A stretch of DNA of 64,000 nucleotides from Porticoccus sp950063125 (lineage in GTDB: Bacteria; Pseudomonadota; Gammaproteobacteria; Pseudomonadales; Porticoccaceae), in NCBI RefSeq assembly GCF_963973895.1, contig NZ_CAXBBF010000001.1; one strand, 5' to 3'. Position 1 is the first letter of the stretch, and each line of letters begins with the position of its first letter. The notes beneath the pieces are model-generated. The model had not been told where the DNA came from. It saw only the letters and a list, made by a program, of their open reading frames with translations, and did not search any database. Of this stretch, positions 1 through 9,558 are shown piece by piece. A program made the position numbers and the translations under genes.

Positions 1-1
1 G

Positions 2-433
2 TACATGGCCGAGTGTGACGCAAACTATCTGCGGCTCATGAAGCTGTTTCCCGATATGGCGAACGGTGGCGAGCGCAGAGTAGGTCTGCGTCACGACAGT
101 GAGCATGTTTTGCGGTTGATCGCGCGCGAGCAGACCGCTTACACCACGTTGCTGGAGCTGTCTCAGGGAGCCAGGGATGGTGGTAGAGATGGCTGGTTCA
201 AACTGCCGATACTGATGTTGCGTCTCTATCACGATGCCCGCGTTGCGGAGGTGTTGTCCTGGGAAGGGGTCCGACAAATCAGGCCCCGTTACGATTATCC
301 CAACCGGCAGATGTATCATCAGGATGAAAAGGCACAATGGAATCGTTTTTTGGGAGAGTGGTTATCCCATTGCCTGAAATATGGCTATCATCTGGAGCCG
401 TTATTCGGCGAAATGCCATACGGATGGGACTGA
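2..433 (+). CDS. yqiB: DUF1249 family protein YqiB (5' partial)
   Basis: Function is not established for this family; it is known mainly by its conserved place next to cpdA and yqiA. The visible part carries the family hallmarks: an N-terminal CDANYLRLMKLFP stretch, LRLYHDARVAEV near the middle, and the strongly conserved RYDYPNRQMYHQDEK motif followed by NRFLGEWL. An ATG lies at position 5, but the frame is open to the window edge and the E. coli homologue has a few residues before this point, so the true start is probably outside. The stop is 45 bases before cpdA, suggesting co-transcription. The family assignment is firm; the biochemical role is unknown. Confidence 0.85.
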   Translation, partial: YMAECDANYLRLMKLFPDMANGGERRVGLRHDSEHVLRLIAREQTAYTTLLELSQGARDGGRDGWFKLPILMLRLYHDARVAEVLSWEGVRQIRPRYDYPNRQMYHQDEKAQWNRFLGEWLSHCLKYGYHLEPLFGEMPYGWD

Positions 434-478
434 CTGGCTTGCCGTTGCCAGTGAGTATTAAAGGGGAGTCGAATCATC

Positions 479-1276
479 TTGCAGCACAGCACCCGGCACA
501 TTGCCCGAATACTGCAATTATCGGATAGCCATCTCGGGCCCGGTCGTGATTTCAAATTGGCGGGCATCAATACCTACCAGAGTCTTGGTCAGGTGCTGAA
601 GGCCTTGCCCGACCAGGATGTGGTGCCTGAGCTGTTGGCGGTGACCGGGGATATTGCCGGTCACGGTGACGAAGGTGCATACCATTTATTCAATGAAGTC
701 ATGGTAGAACAACCCCGGTCTTTTGCCTGGCTGCCGGGCAATCACGACGACTTTCCCTTAATGCGTACGCTACTCCATCAGTCGTTCAGGCGAGTCATCG
801 AGCTGGATAACTGGGTGGCAATTTTCCTGGTCAGTGCCCAGGCGGGTGAAGTGGCAGGGCAACTGGTAGATGCCGAGTTGGCTGAGCTGGCAGACCTGCT
901 GCACCGTTATCGCGATCGCCATGTGCTGTTGTTTATGCACCATATGCCGGTTGAAATCAGTTGTCAGTGGCTCGACAAACACCGGGTTGCCAACCATCGC
1001 CAACTGGCTGAACTGGTGGCCGGATTTCCCGGGGTCAAAGCACTTTTTGCCGGTCATGTGCACCAGGCATTCTCGACCTCCTGGCAGGGGATCGGGGTAC
1101 ACAGTGCACCGTCTACCTGTTTTCAGTTTGCCCCCGGCAGTGATGGTTTCGAGTTGTCCGAGCAACCCCCCGGGTATCGCTGGATTGATCTGTACGAGGA
1201 TGGCCACCTGAAAACCGGTGAGGGGTTTATTACCGGGGCTGAGCAGCAGGTGGATCATCGTTGCAGTGGGTACTGA
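479..1276 (+). CDS. cpdA: 3',5'-cyclic AMP phosphodiesterase CpdA
   Basis: Cytosolic metallophosphoesterase of the CpdA/Icc type, expected to hydrolyse cAMP to AMP and so lower CRP signalling. The 265-residue protein shows all calcineurin-like metal motifs in order: DSH at residues 16-18, GD within VTGDIAGHG, GNHDD, the HH pair in LFMHHMP, and GHVH near residue 195. Length matches the family (about 270). The start is a TTG, chosen because an AAGGGGAG ribosome site lies 10 bases upstream and no ATG or GTG in frame fits better. It follows yqiB closely and precedes yqiA, the usual order in gammaproteobacteria. CpdA is the most likely member of the superfamily given this context. Confidence 0.9.
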   Translation: MQHSTRHIARILQLSDSHLGPGRDFKLAGINTYQSLGQVLKALPDQDVVPELLAVTGDIAGHGDEGAYHLFNEVMVEQPRSFAWLPGNHDDFPLMRTLLHQSFRRVIELDNWVAIFLVSAQAGEVAGQLVDAELAELADLLHRYRDRHVLLFMHHMPVEISCQWLDKHRVANHRQLAELVAGFPGVKALFAGHVHQAFSTSWQGIGVHSAPSTCFQFAPGSDGFELSEQPPGYRWIDLYEDGHLKTGEGFITGAEQQVDHRCSGY

Positions 1277-1318
1277 TGTATTCTGACTGCTGTTGCGGCG
1301 GGGTATCACCATCACAGC

Positions 1319-1347
1319 CTGTCACTGCCAGTCGATAGCGTTATAAT
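1319..1347 (+). promoter_or_regulatory. Candidate sigma-70 promoter for yqiA-parE
   Basis: CTGTCA (1319-1324) and a perfect TATAAT (1342-1347) are separated by 17 bases, placing a start near 1354, just before yqiA. The -10 is ideal; the -35 matches four of six. Inferred from sequence only. Confidence 0.5.
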
Positions 1348-1371
1348 CTCCGGACTGGTCCTGCAGGTTGT

Positions 1372-1962
1372 ATGTCAATCATGTCTCTCGTTTACATTCA
1401 CGGTTTCAATAGTTCGCCCGCTTCCATCAAGGCGCGCCAGACAGCGGCATGGCTGGAGAAAAACTGCCCGGAGGTCTCTTTTGTCTGTCCCGCACTGTCC
1501 AATGATCCGGCCAGGGCAATCGGTCAACTTCAGGCGGAAATAGAAAAAGCGGACGCGCCGGTGGGGTTGGTGGGCAGTTCAATGGGTGGTTACTATGCCA
1601 CCTGGCTGGCTGAAAAATACCGGCTTAAAGCGGTGCTGGTGAATCCCGCTGTAAGACCGTATGAATGGATGGGGGAGTATCTGGGCGTCAATGCCAACTA
1701 CCATACCGGCGAGCGATATCAGCTGGAGCAACGCCATGTGGATGCGGTGAAAAACCTGGATGTCTCGGAGTTGCAGCATCCCGCCAATTACTGGGTGCTG
1801 CTGCAAACCGGTGATGAAGTGCTGGATTACCGGCTGGCCGAATCCAGATACAACGGCTGTCGCATGACCATTGAGCAGGGCGGTGATCACAGTTTTCAAC
1901 ACTATGAGCGTCACCTGCCTGCCATTATCGAATTTTTGGGGTTAGCAACCGGGGTTTCATGA
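1372..1962 (+). CDS. yqiA: YqiA family alpha/beta-hydrolase esterase
   Basis: Small alpha/beta-hydrolase of the YqiA (UPF0227) family; the E. coli member hydrolyses short acyl and palmitoyl-CoA-type esters in vitro, but the physiological substrate is not known. At 196 residues it matches E. coli YqiA (193). Visible motifs are YIHGFNSSP at the N-terminus (oxyanion loop), the nucleophile elbow GSSMGGYYATWL, the NPAVRP loop, the acid-bearing QTGDEVLDYR segment and the catalytic His in GGDHSF. The first ATG at 1372 is used; a second at 1381 is possible and would remove three residues. Its stop overlaps the parE start by four bases (ATGA), so translation is probably coupled. Confidence 0.9.
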   Translation: MSIMSLVYIHGFNSSPASIKARQTAAWLEKNCPEVSFVCPALSNDPARAIGQLQAEIEKADAPVGLVGSSMGGYYATWLAEKYRLKAVLVNPAVRPYEWMGEYLGVNANYHTGERYQLEQRHVDAVKNLDVSELQHPANYWVLLQTGDEVLDYRLAESRYNGCRMTIEQGGDHSFQHYERHLPAIIEFLGLATGVS

Positions 1963-3842
1963 ATAAATATACCGCTGAAGATATTGAAGTTCTCACAGGT
2001 CTCGACCCGGTCAGAAAGCGCCCGGGGATGTACACAGATACCTCTCGCCCCAACCACCTGGCTCAGGAGGTTGTCGACAACAGTGTCGACGAAGCCCTTG
2101 CCGGCCACGCCAGCAAAATCGATGTCACTCTCTACCGGGACGGTTCGCTTTCCGTGGCCGACAACGGCCGCGGCATGCCCGTGGATATTCATCCCGAGCA
2201 GGGGTTGCCGGGGGTTGAGGTGATTCTTGCCACCCTGCATGCGGGGGGCAAATTTTCCAACAAAAATTATCAGTTCTCCGGCGGTCTGCACGGAGTGGGC
2301 GTCTCGGTGGTCAATGCATTATCCAGCAAGCTGGAGGTGACGATTCGCCGCGATGGTCGGGTTTATCGCATGGGTTTTGCCGGCGGTGACAAGGTTTCTG
2401 ATCTGAAAGTGGTGGACAGTTGTGGCCAGCGCAATACCGGTACCGAGCTGCGCTTTTTACCGGATCCGAAATACTTTGATACGGTCAAGTACTCGGTTTC
2501 CCGCTTGCGGCATGTGCTGCGAGCCAAAGCGGTGCTCTGTGCTGGGCTGACGGTAAATTTTACCGACGAGAACAGCGGTCAAACCGAAAGCTGGTGTTAC
2601 GAGGATGGCCTGGCCGATTATCTGCAGGGGACGACCACTGGCTGGGAGGTGCTTCCGATAACCCCTTTTACCGGCAGTTACTCGTCCGAGAGCGAGGCCG
2701 TGGATTGGGCGCTGCAGTGGTTGCCCGATGGCGGTGAGTTGACCCAGGAGAGCTACGTTAATCTGATACCCACCACGCAGGGTGGTACCCACGTCAATGG
2801 CTTGCGCACTGGTTTGCTGGAGGCCCTGCGGGAATTCTGTGAGTTTCGCAATCTGCTGCCGCGCGGTGTCAAGCTGGCGCCGGACGATATCTGGGAGAAA
2901 TGCTGTTTTGTCCTCTCCTCCAAACTGGCAGACCCGCAATTTTCCGGCCAGACCAAAGAGCGCCTTTCCTCCCGTGAGGCGGCGGCATTTGTATCGGGCG
3001 TTGTGAAGGATGCTTTCAGCCTGTGGCTGAACCAGCACACGGAAGATGCCGAGCAGCTGGCCGAACTCTGTATCAACAATGCCCAGCGGCGACTCAAGGA
3101 CAGCAAGAAGGTCGCGCGCAAGCGCATTACGGCCGGCCCGGCGCTGCCTGGCAAGCTGGCAGACTGTTCCAGTGGCAGCCCCGAGTTGTCGGAGCTGTTC
3201 CTGGTGGAGGGCGACTCCGCCGGCGGTTCCGCCAAGCAGGCCCGCAACCGGGAGTTTCAGGCGATCATGCCGCTGCGGGGCAAAATTCTAAATACCTGGG
3301 AGGTGGATAGCCAGGAAATTCTCGCCTCCCAGGAGGTACACGATATCTCTGTGGCGTTGGGTATCGACCCGGCCAGTGAGGGGCTGGAGGCGTTGAGGTA
3401 CCACAAAATCTGTATTCTCGCCGATGCGGATTCCGACGGCTTGCACATTGCCACCTTGCTGTGCGCTCTGTTTGTGCGGCACTTCCGGCCACTGGTGGCT
3501 GCGGGGCATGTGTATGTGGCTATGCCTCCCCTGTATCGGATTGATGTGGGTAAAGACGTGTATTACGCGCTGGACGAAGGGGAAAAAAGAGGCCTGCTGG
3601 ACCGCATTGAAGCGGAGAAGAAGCGCGGCAAAGTCAATGTGCAGCGATTCAAGGGGCTGGGTGAAATGAACCCCATCCAGTTGCGCGAGACCACCATGGA
3701 TCCGGACACCCGCCGGCTCGTTCAACTGACCATTGAAGCCGGTGACGATACCAACAGCCTGCTGGATATGCTGTTGTCGAAGAAGCGGGCATCAGACCGC
3801 AAGGCGTGGCTGGAGTTGAGCGGCAATCTGGCTGATGTCTAG
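1959..3842 (+). CDS. parE: DNA topoisomerase IV subunit B
   Basis: ATPase subunit of topoisomerase IV, which with ParC decatenates daughter chromosomes. The 627 residues match the ParE family (about 630) and lack the C-terminal insertion of enterobacterial GyrB. The GHKL ATP site is visible as DNSVDEALAGHA and DNGRGMPV, with the lid GGLHGVGVSVVNALS; the transducer carries the QTKERLSS switch region; the TOPRIM part carries LVEGDSAGGSAKQ (acidic E417) and PLRGKILN. The next metal ligands are in DADSDGLHI. The ATG overlaps the yqiA stop by four bases. The missing GyrB insertion and proximity to parC favour ParE over GyrB. Confidence 0.96.
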   Translation: MNKYTAEDIEVLTGLDPVRKRPGMYTDTSRPNHLAQEVVDNSVDEALAGHASKIDVTLYRDGSLSVADNGRGMPVDIHPEQGLPGVEVILATLHAGGKFSNKNYQFSGGLHGVGVSVVNALSSKLEVTIRRDGRVYRMGFAGGDKVSDLKVVDSCGQRNTGTELRFLPDPKYFDTVKYSVSRLRHVLRAKAVLCAGLTVNFTDENSGQTESWCYEDGLADYLQGTTTGWEVLPITPFTGSYSSESEAVDWALQWLPDGGELTQESYVNLIPTTQGGTHVNGLRTGLLEALREFCEFRNLLPRGVKLAPDDIWEKCCFVLSSKLADPQFSGQTKERLSSREAAAFVSGVVKDAFSLWLNQHTEDAEQLAELCINNAQRRLKDSKKVARKRITAGPALPGKLADCSSGSPELSELFLVEGDSAGGSAKQARNREFQAIMPLRGKILNTWEVDSQEILASQEVHDISVALGIDPASEGLEALRYHKICILADADSDGLHIATLLCALFVRHFRPLVAAGHVYVAMPPLYRIDVGKDVYYALDEGEKRGLLDRIEAEKKRGKVNVQRFKGLGEMNPIQLRETTMDPDTRRLVQLTIEAGDDTNSLLDMLLSKKRASDRKAWLELSGNLADV

Positions 3843-3904
3843 GCCCTGGCCAATGAGTAAGTGAACGGTATGATTCCAAGGAATGTTTCCGGGGAGAAAA
3901 TTCC

Positions 3905-6721
3905 ATGAAAAAGCTACTGACGTTCCTCCGCTGGAGCCTGATCAGCATTGCGCTGCTGGTGGTTGTGACGCTTTCGGTATTGCCGTTTATGATTCGCTGG
4001 CAAGGTGTTGCCTGGCTGGAGCGGCAGGGCCTGGATGCCGATATCGGTTATGTGGAAATCCGCCCGATGCTGGGCACCGTGCAAGTGAACAATGTCCACA
4101 TCCAGTCTCCCGGTGGTGAGCGATTGATACTCGACCAGCTGTTGTTCGATATTGCCTGGAACCCCCTCCTTGAAAACAGCCTGCACATTGAAGAGGTATC
4201 CATTGAAGGGTTGACACTTGATCTGGCCATGACGCCTTCCGGTCTGCGTGTGGGCGGTATCCCATTGCCCACCGACGAGGCCGCGCCGGATGAAGCGGGC
4301 CAGCCACTGTTTGAGCGATTGGCACTGGACCAGTTTCAGCTTCGCGATCTGACATTTTGTTACCTCCTGATGAATGAGCACGGTAAACAGCGGGCGAACC
4401 AGTGTGCCGGACTAAATGCATTGCGGTTCAATGATCTCGCCATGGCATTGGGTGAGACGCCCTCTCTGTCGCTGCCCGGCGTATCACTCCGCGGACTGCG
4501 CTGGTTTGACCGGCTTGACCCCCTGCAACTGGCGACGGTCGAGTCACTGGCCGTCACCGGCCTGAGCAGTCCCGATATGACTCGCTGGCAGTTGGAGAAG
4601 GTCAATCTTCAGTCACTGGCTCTGTTGCCGGGGGACACTCCTGCCGTGCAACTGAATGAGCTGGCGTTGACCGGTTTCAACCTTGCGGAAGATGTGGAAC
4701 TGAATACCGTATCGCTTGATGCCCTTGCTGTCGGGCTGGCACGCGACCAGACCAATGGTCTGGCATTTGCGCCGGCACTGCTGGAACGCGTGGGCCAGCT
4801 CTCGCCCGAGACTGCTTCCCAGGGGGCTGTCGATGCGAACGGCGAGGCAGAGGACAGGCAGATCAGGCTGAAGCAGTTTGCCCTGCGGCAACTCGATATT
4901 GGGACCGAACGGCCACTATTGTCTGCCGGCAAACTGCGGTTCAGCGATATGCGGCTGGCGGGAACAGCGGTGGCTGTAGATACTCTGACCCTCGGCTATC
5001 TCAACCTGCTCCCCGGTGCAGAAGAGGCACTGGCGTTGGACAGTCTTGATATGCGGGGGCTTGATGTGAACCGGGATGTCGCTATCGCCGGGCTGACGCT
5101 GGGCGACCTTCAGGTGCGCCTGGAGACCGACTCGCAGGGCGCACTGGTGTTTGCCCCGACGTTGATCAACCAGCTTGCGTCGACCCCTGAAAAAAATGAT
5201 GGTGTCGCGGAGGGTATTGAACCACCAGCGGAGGAACCCGTTGCCATGGGTTTTGAGATGGGTGATCTGCAACTGGGGTCGCTAGCTGTTTTTGCCGATC
5301 GTGAGTTGCTGTCGCTCGATGCGCTCGGACTGCAACAGTTGAAACTTGCCGGCGATCAGGTCGAGCTGGCCCGGCTGGAGGTGTCCACGGTGGATTTTCT
5401 CGCGCCCGCCCCGGGTACCGCCGTCGTGAGTCACTATGTGAAAATCCCCCGGTTATCCCTGGACAACCTGGCAAAAAATTCCGACACGCTTAGTCTCGAA
5501 AAACTCCAGATAAGCGATCCCGAGATCTTCGTGCATCGCAATGCCGATGGCATGCTGCCTATGTTCAGCGAACTCGCCGTTTTGTTGGGGCAGGATGGCG
5601 AAACGGTTGCGGGAGAGTCGGAGGATTCTGCACAGCAACCCGCCACAGAAAATGCGCCGCCGTTAAAGCTGCAACTGGCGTCGCTGACGATTGGCGAGCG
5701 GGGCCGGTTGCGCATACTGGATGAAAGTGTGTCGCCGCCGCTGGACCAACACTTTACTGAAGTTGATATAGGGGTCAGCCATCTTGGCGATAACAAACCT
5801 GATACCTCTGCTGATGTGAGCCTGAACATGGCCCTCAATCAGTTTGGTGCGCTGTCCCTGGCAGGTCAGGTTGCCCCCTTTGGCGATACCATAAGCACAG
5901 ATCTCGTGGGGGAGATCAAAGGCATTGATGTGCGCAATATTTCCGGCTACGCAAAAAAATACAGCGGCTATAGCCTTGATCAGGGGTTGGTGGATGCGGA
6001 AATCAGCGTCGATATCCTTGAAGACACCATTGATGCTGTGGTCACCACCCGCTTCCACAAGCTGCAGGTCTCGCCAGTGAGCAAAGCCGACCTTGAAGCA
6101 GGTTCTGCTGAGTTGGGCGTACCGCTGGAGTTCGCCCTGTCATTGTTGCGCGATAAAAATGGCATGATCGAATTGAAGCTGCCGATTAGCGGCAATATCA
6201 ATTCGCCGACTTTTTCCATCAGGCATATTGTCAACAAAGTCATGTTCAAGGTGATTAAGGAGACGGTGATCAATTATTACCTGCCTTTTGGGCTGGTGGT
6301 GAAGACATTGGTTGGCGACAGCCTGGCCGGGATGGGGTTTGAGTCGGTGGTCTTTGAGCCGGGTACAGCAGCGCTGGATGAAGCCGGTGAGGCCAATCTG
6401 GATCGTCTCTCGGATATGCTGCAAAAACGCCAGCAGCTGCAATTGGTGTTCTGTGCACCCACTACCCTGCAGGACTGGGCCGCACTATTTTCGCCGGATG
6501 AGCTGGCAAGCCTGCAGTCATCAGTGGAAAATGCTCCGCTTTCCGAAACCACGGCAGAGCAATCTGCCGAGTTGACGGCGCTGGCCAATCAGCGCACGGA
6601 CTCCGCCAAACAGTACCTGATTGACCGGGGTGTCGATCCGGGGCAGATGGTTCTATGTACTGGTAAATTTGACCAGAGCAACAGCCAGCGCCCGGAGATG
6701 TCGATTACCGTTGGCCGGTAA
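3905..6721 (+). CDS. DUF748 (AsmA-like) envelope protein between parE and parC
   Basis: A 938-residue protein with one N-terminal membrane anchor (about residues 10-32) and a long periplasmic part typical of DUF748/AsmA-like proteins. The DUF748 segment follows the anchor (LDADIGYVEIRPMLGTVQVNNV) and a second conserved block lies near residues 680-800, with VPLEFALSLLRDKNGMIEL followed by NINSPTFSIRHIVNKV. The last 150 residues (VVFEPGTAALDEAGEANLDRL, then TDSAKQYLIDRGVD) resemble a weak OmpA-C-like peptidoglycan-binding fold. AsmA-like proteins are linked to outer-membrane lipid trafficking; that role here is inference. The gene sits alone between parE (62 bases) and parC (45 bases), and unidentified genes at this spot are familiar from pseudomonads. 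Confidence 0.75.
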   Translation: MKKLLTFLRWSLISIALLVVVTLSVLPFMIRWQGVAWLERQGLDADIGYVEIRPMLGTVQVNNVHIQSPGGERLILDQLLFDIAWNPLLENSLHIEEVSIEGLTLDLAMTPSGLRVGGIPLPTDEAAPDEAGQPLFERLALDQFQLRDLTFCYLLMNEHGKQRANQCAGLNALRFNDLAMALGETPSLSLPGVSLRGLRWFDRLDPLQLATVESLAVTGLSSPDMTRWQLEKVNLQSLALLPGDTPAVQLNELALTGFNLAEDVELNTVSLDALAVGLARDQTNGLAFAPALLERVGQLSPETASQGAVDANGEAEDRQIRLKQFALRQLDIGTERPLLSAGKLRFSDMRLAGTAVAVDTLTLGYLNLLPGAEEALALDSLDMRGLDVNRDVAIAGLTLGDLQVRLETDSQGALVFAPTLINQLASTPEKNDGVAEGIEPPAEEPVAMGFEMGDLQLGSLAVFADRELLSLDALGLQQLKLAGDQVELARLEVSTVDFLAPAPGTAVVSHYVKIPRLSLDNLAKNSDTLSLEKLQISDPEIFVHRNADGMLPMFSELAVLLGQDGETVAGESEDSAQQPATENAPPLKLQLASLTIGERGRLRILDESVSPPLDQHFTEVDIGVSHLGDNKPDTSADVSLNMALNQFGALSLAGQVAPFGDTISTDLVGEIKGIDVRNISGYAKKYSGYSLDQGLVDAEISVDILEDTIDAVVTTRFHKLQVSPVSKADLEAGSAELGVPLEFALSLLRDKNGMIELKLPISGNINSPTFSIRHIVNKVMFKVIKETVINYYLPFGLVVKTLVGDSLAGMGFESVVFEPGTAALDEAGEANLDRLSDMLQKRQQLQLVFCAPTTLQDWAALFSPDELASLQSSVENAPLSETTAEQSAELTALANQRTDSAKQYLIDRGVDPGQMVLCTGKFDQSNSQRPEMSITVGR

Positions 6722-6766
6722 CCCACAACCACACAATCCGTTGTCACAGCACGAGCAGTAAAACGT

Positions 6767-9022
6767 ATGACAGAGACCACGATCATTAATCCGGCGATTG
6801 AACAGATACCGCTGCGCAGCTACACCGAAAAAGCCTACCTGGATTACTCCATGTATGTGATTCTCGATCGGGCATTGCCGCATATCGGCGATGGCCTGAA
6901 GCCGGTTCAGCGGCGAATCATTTATGCCATGAGTGAGTTGGGGCTTAAATCCACGGCCAAGCACAAGAAATCTGCCCGCACCGTGGGTGACGTCATCGGT
7001 AAATTCCATCCCCATGGGGACAGCGCGGCCTATGAGGCGATGGTGTTGATGGCCCAGCCGTTCTCCTACCGCTATCCACTGGTGGACGGCCAGGGTAACT
7101 GGGGCTCCTCCGATGATCCAAAATCCTTTGCTGCGATGCGTTATACGGAATCGAAGCTGGCACATTTCGCCGAGCTGCTGTTGGCGGAATTGGCCCAGGG
7201 CACGGTTGACTGGAAAGCCAATTTTGACGGTACCCTCGATGAGCCCATTACACTGCCGGCCCGCGCGCCCCACGTGTTATTGAATGGTACGACCGGTATA
7301 GCCGTGGGCATGGCTACAGATATTCCGCCGCACAACCTGCGGGAGCTGATCAGTGCCTGTGTGCATTTGCTGGATCAGCCCGGTGCTACCACGGCGGAAT
7401 TGTGTGAGCATATACAGGGACCGGATTATCCCACCGAGGCGGAAGTGATTACCCCCCGGGAGGACATCCTGAAAACCTATGAAACCGGCCGGGGTAGCCT
7501 GAAAATGCGCGCTGTCTGGCAGTCGGAACAGGGCGATGTCATCGTCACCGGGCTGCCTTTCCAGGTATCTGGCGCCAGGGTTCTGGAGCAGATTGCCGCC
7601 CAGATGCAGGCCAAGAAGTTGCCGATGGTTGCGGACTTGCGCGATGAGTCCGACCACGAGAACCCGACCCGACTGGTGATTGTGCCCCGCTCCAACCGGG
7701 TTGATCTGGACGGGCTGATGCAGCATTTGTTTGCCACCACGGATCTGGAAAAGAACTATCGGGTTAACCTGAATATGATCGGGGTAGACGGTCGCCCGGA
7801 AGTGAAGCCCCTCAATAAAATTCTCACCGAGTGGCTCGCCTACCGCATGGATACTGTGCGCCGCCGGTTGCAGTTTCGGCTGGACAAGGTGGATCACCGG
7901 TTACACCTGTTGGAAGGCCTGTTGATCGCATTTTTGAATATAGATGAAGTGATTCATATTATTCGCAGTGAGGACGAGCCAAAACCGGTATTGATCCAGC
8001 GTTTTGGTCTCAGTGATATCCAGGCAGAGTACATTCTCGATACCAAACTGCGCCAGCTGGCCCGCCTGGAGGAAGTTCGCATTCGTGCCGAGCAGGAAGC
8101 GCTGGCGGCGGAGAAGCTCGAGCTGGAAAAAATTCTCGGTTCTGCAAAGCGTCTCAAGACCCTGGTGCGCAATGAGTTGCTGGCCGTGGCCAATGAATTC
8201 GGCGATGAGCGCCGCTCACCGCTGACCCGTCGCGAGGAAGCCAGGGCATTTTCTGAAACCGAACTGTTGGTGTCCGAGCCGGTAACCGTGGTGTTATCGG
8301 AGAAGGGCTGGATACGGTCTGCCAAAGGCCACGATGTCGATGGCGCATCACTTAGCTATAAATCCGGCGATCGCTTTCTCTGTGCGGCCAGAGGGCGCAG
8401 TAACCAGTCGGTGGTTTTACTGGATTCCACCGGTCGAACCTATTCGTTGGCGGCCCACAGCCTGCCCTCGGCCAGGGGGCAGGGGGAGCCGGTCACCGGT
8501 CGCCTTAACCCCCCGTCCGGCGCCGGTTTTGTGAGCGTGATCATGGGCGATGATTCGCAGCAGGTGCTGATGGCAACCGACGCTGGTTACGGGTTTATAG
8601 CCAATCTGGCAGATCTGCACAGTAAAAACCGGGCGGGCAAAACTAGCTTGTCGATCCCCAAGGGTGGCCGGGTAATAAAACCGGTGGCGATTTCTGACCG
8701 TGAAAACAGTCTGGTGGTGGCCGTCAGCAACGAGGGCCGTATGCTGGCGTTTCCGTTGGCGGAACTCCCCCGCCTGGCGCGAGGTAAGGGAAACAAGATA
8801 CTCAGTATTCCCTCCTCCCGAGTTCAATCCCGGGAAGAGTTTATGGTGGCGGTGGCGGTCGTGACCCCGGCGCAGCAATTGCTGGTGTTTTCAGGTAAAC
8901 GGCACCTGAACATCAGGGCCGGCGATCTTGAGCATTACCGTGGAGAGCGGGGCCGCCGTGGCAATAAACTGCCCCGGGGCTTCCAGAAAGTGGACAGGGT
9001 GGAGGTGGCCGGCAATGATTAG
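6767..9022 (+). CDS. parC: DNA topoisomerase IV subunit A
   Basis: DNA-cleaving subunit of topoisomerase IV. At 751 residues it matches E. coli ParC (752). The winged-helix region contains GDGLKPVQRRI and the catalytic tyrosine Y126 in AAMRYTESKL. The quinolone-determining stretch reads HPHGDSAAYE, so the two positions usually mutated in resistant strains (E. coli S80 and E84) are the sensitive residues S86 and E90 here. The middle carries the long coiled-coil arm (EVRIRAEQEALAAEKLELEK). The C-terminal beta-pinwheel lacks a clear GyrA-box, supporting ParC over GyrA. Confidence 0.96.
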   Translation: MTETTIINPAIEQIPLRSYTEKAYLDYSMYVILDRALPHIGDGLKPVQRRIIYAMSELGLKSTAKHKKSARTVGDVIGKFHPHGDSAAYEAMVLMAQPFSYRYPLVDGQGNWGSSDDPKSFAAMRYTESKLAHFAELLLAELAQGTVDWKANFDGTLDEPITLPARAPHVLLNGTTGIAVGMATDIPPHNLRELISACVHLLDQPGATTAELCEHIQGPDYPTEAEVITPREDILKTYETGRGSLKMRAVWQSEQGDVIVTGLPFQVSGARVLEQIAAQMQAKKLPMVADLRDESDHENPTRLVIVPRSNRVDLDGLMQHLFATTDLEKNYRVNLNMIGVDGRPEVKPLNKILTEWLAYRMDTVRRRLQFRLDKVDHRLHLLEGLLIAFLNIDEVIHIIRSEDEPKPVLIQRFGLSDIQAEYILDTKLRQLARLEEVRIRAEQEALAAEKLELEKILGSAKRLKTLVRNELLAVANEFGDERRSPLTRREEARAFSETELLVSEPVTVVLSEKGWIRSAKGHDVDGASLSYKSGDRFLCAARGRSNQSVVLLDSTGRTYSLAAHSLPSARGQGEPVTGRLNPPSGAGFVSVIMGDDSQQVLMATDAGYGFIANLADLHSKNRAGKTSLSIPKGGRVIKPVAISDRENSLVVAVSNEGRMLAFPLAELPRLARGKGNKILSIPSSRVQSREEFMVAVAVVTPAQQLLVFSGKRHLNIRAGDLEHYRGERGRRGNKLPRGFQKVDRVEVAGND

Positions 9023-9141
9023 CTCCTGCTTGGGCGTGTTGCTCACTTGGCTGTTTACCGGCTGAGTGATTTTCATTATATTTGAAATGATTAGAGCGGG
9101 GCTGTTGCCCACCGTATAAATCTCGTCCAGAGGATGAACAG

Positions 9142-9306
9142 ATGGATAATAATAAGGTGTTGCTGGTTATTGCGTCGCTGTTACTGCCACCACTGGCAGT
9201 GTTTCTGAAAAAGGGTGCCGGTAAGGATCTGGTGATCAATATTGTGCTCTGCCTGTGCTTCTGGGTGCCGGGTATCCTGCATGCGCTTTGGGTGACGTTG
9301 GCCTGA
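9142..9306 (+). CDS. Pmp3/YqaE family small membrane protein (UPF0057)
   Basis: A 54-residue protein consisting of two hydrophobic helices (LLVIASLLLPPLAVFL and VINIVLCLCFWVPGILHALWV), the signature of Pmp3/YqaE proteins; the LPPLAVFL and WVPGILHALW motifs are diagnostic. Members are stress-induced inner-membrane peptides associated with salt and membrane-potential stress, with no defined reaction. An AGAGGA ribosome site precedes the ATG at 9142. It begins a run of small membrane and stress genes (9142-11531) on the same strand. Confidence 0.85.
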   Translation: MDNNKVLLVIASLLLPPLAVFLKKGAGKDLVINIVLCLCFWVPGILHALWVTLA

Positions 9307-9342
9307 ACCGAATATTGGCAGGGGGGGTGACAGAAAACTCGG

Positions 9343-9555
9343 ATGGTATTCAGTCAATACAAGGTGATGGCAATCAGCGAGGGCGCCCTGGGAACGATTT
9401 TTCTCGGTGCCTCCGGCTTTCCCCTGAAAAAAATGGAAACGGTCCTCAACGAGCAGGCGGCCGAGGGCTGGCAGTTGGTTTTCCAGGTGGTGGAAAGCCG
9501 TCGTCTCTGGTTGTTCTGGGCACGGGAAACCGTCATCGTTACCCTGGGCAAATAA
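9343..9555 (+). CDS. DUF4177-like small protein
   Basis: A 70-residue protein with the short alpha/beta pattern of DUF4177: an N-terminal strand (FSQYKVMAI), a helix with NEQAAEGWQLV, then a strand-rich end (RLWLFWARETVIVTL). The family has no assigned function. The ATG at 9343 is used because the SQYKV strand is needed for the fold; a second ATG at 9367 would cut it. A G-rich run at about 9318-9325 is the only ribosome-site candidate and is rather distant. It is 3 bases upstream of the next gene, so they are probably translated together. Confidence 0.6.
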   Translation: MVFSQYKVMAISEGALGTIFLGASGFPLKKMETVLNEQAAEGWQLVFQVVESRRLWLFWARETVIVTLGK

Positions 9556-9558
9556 CCG

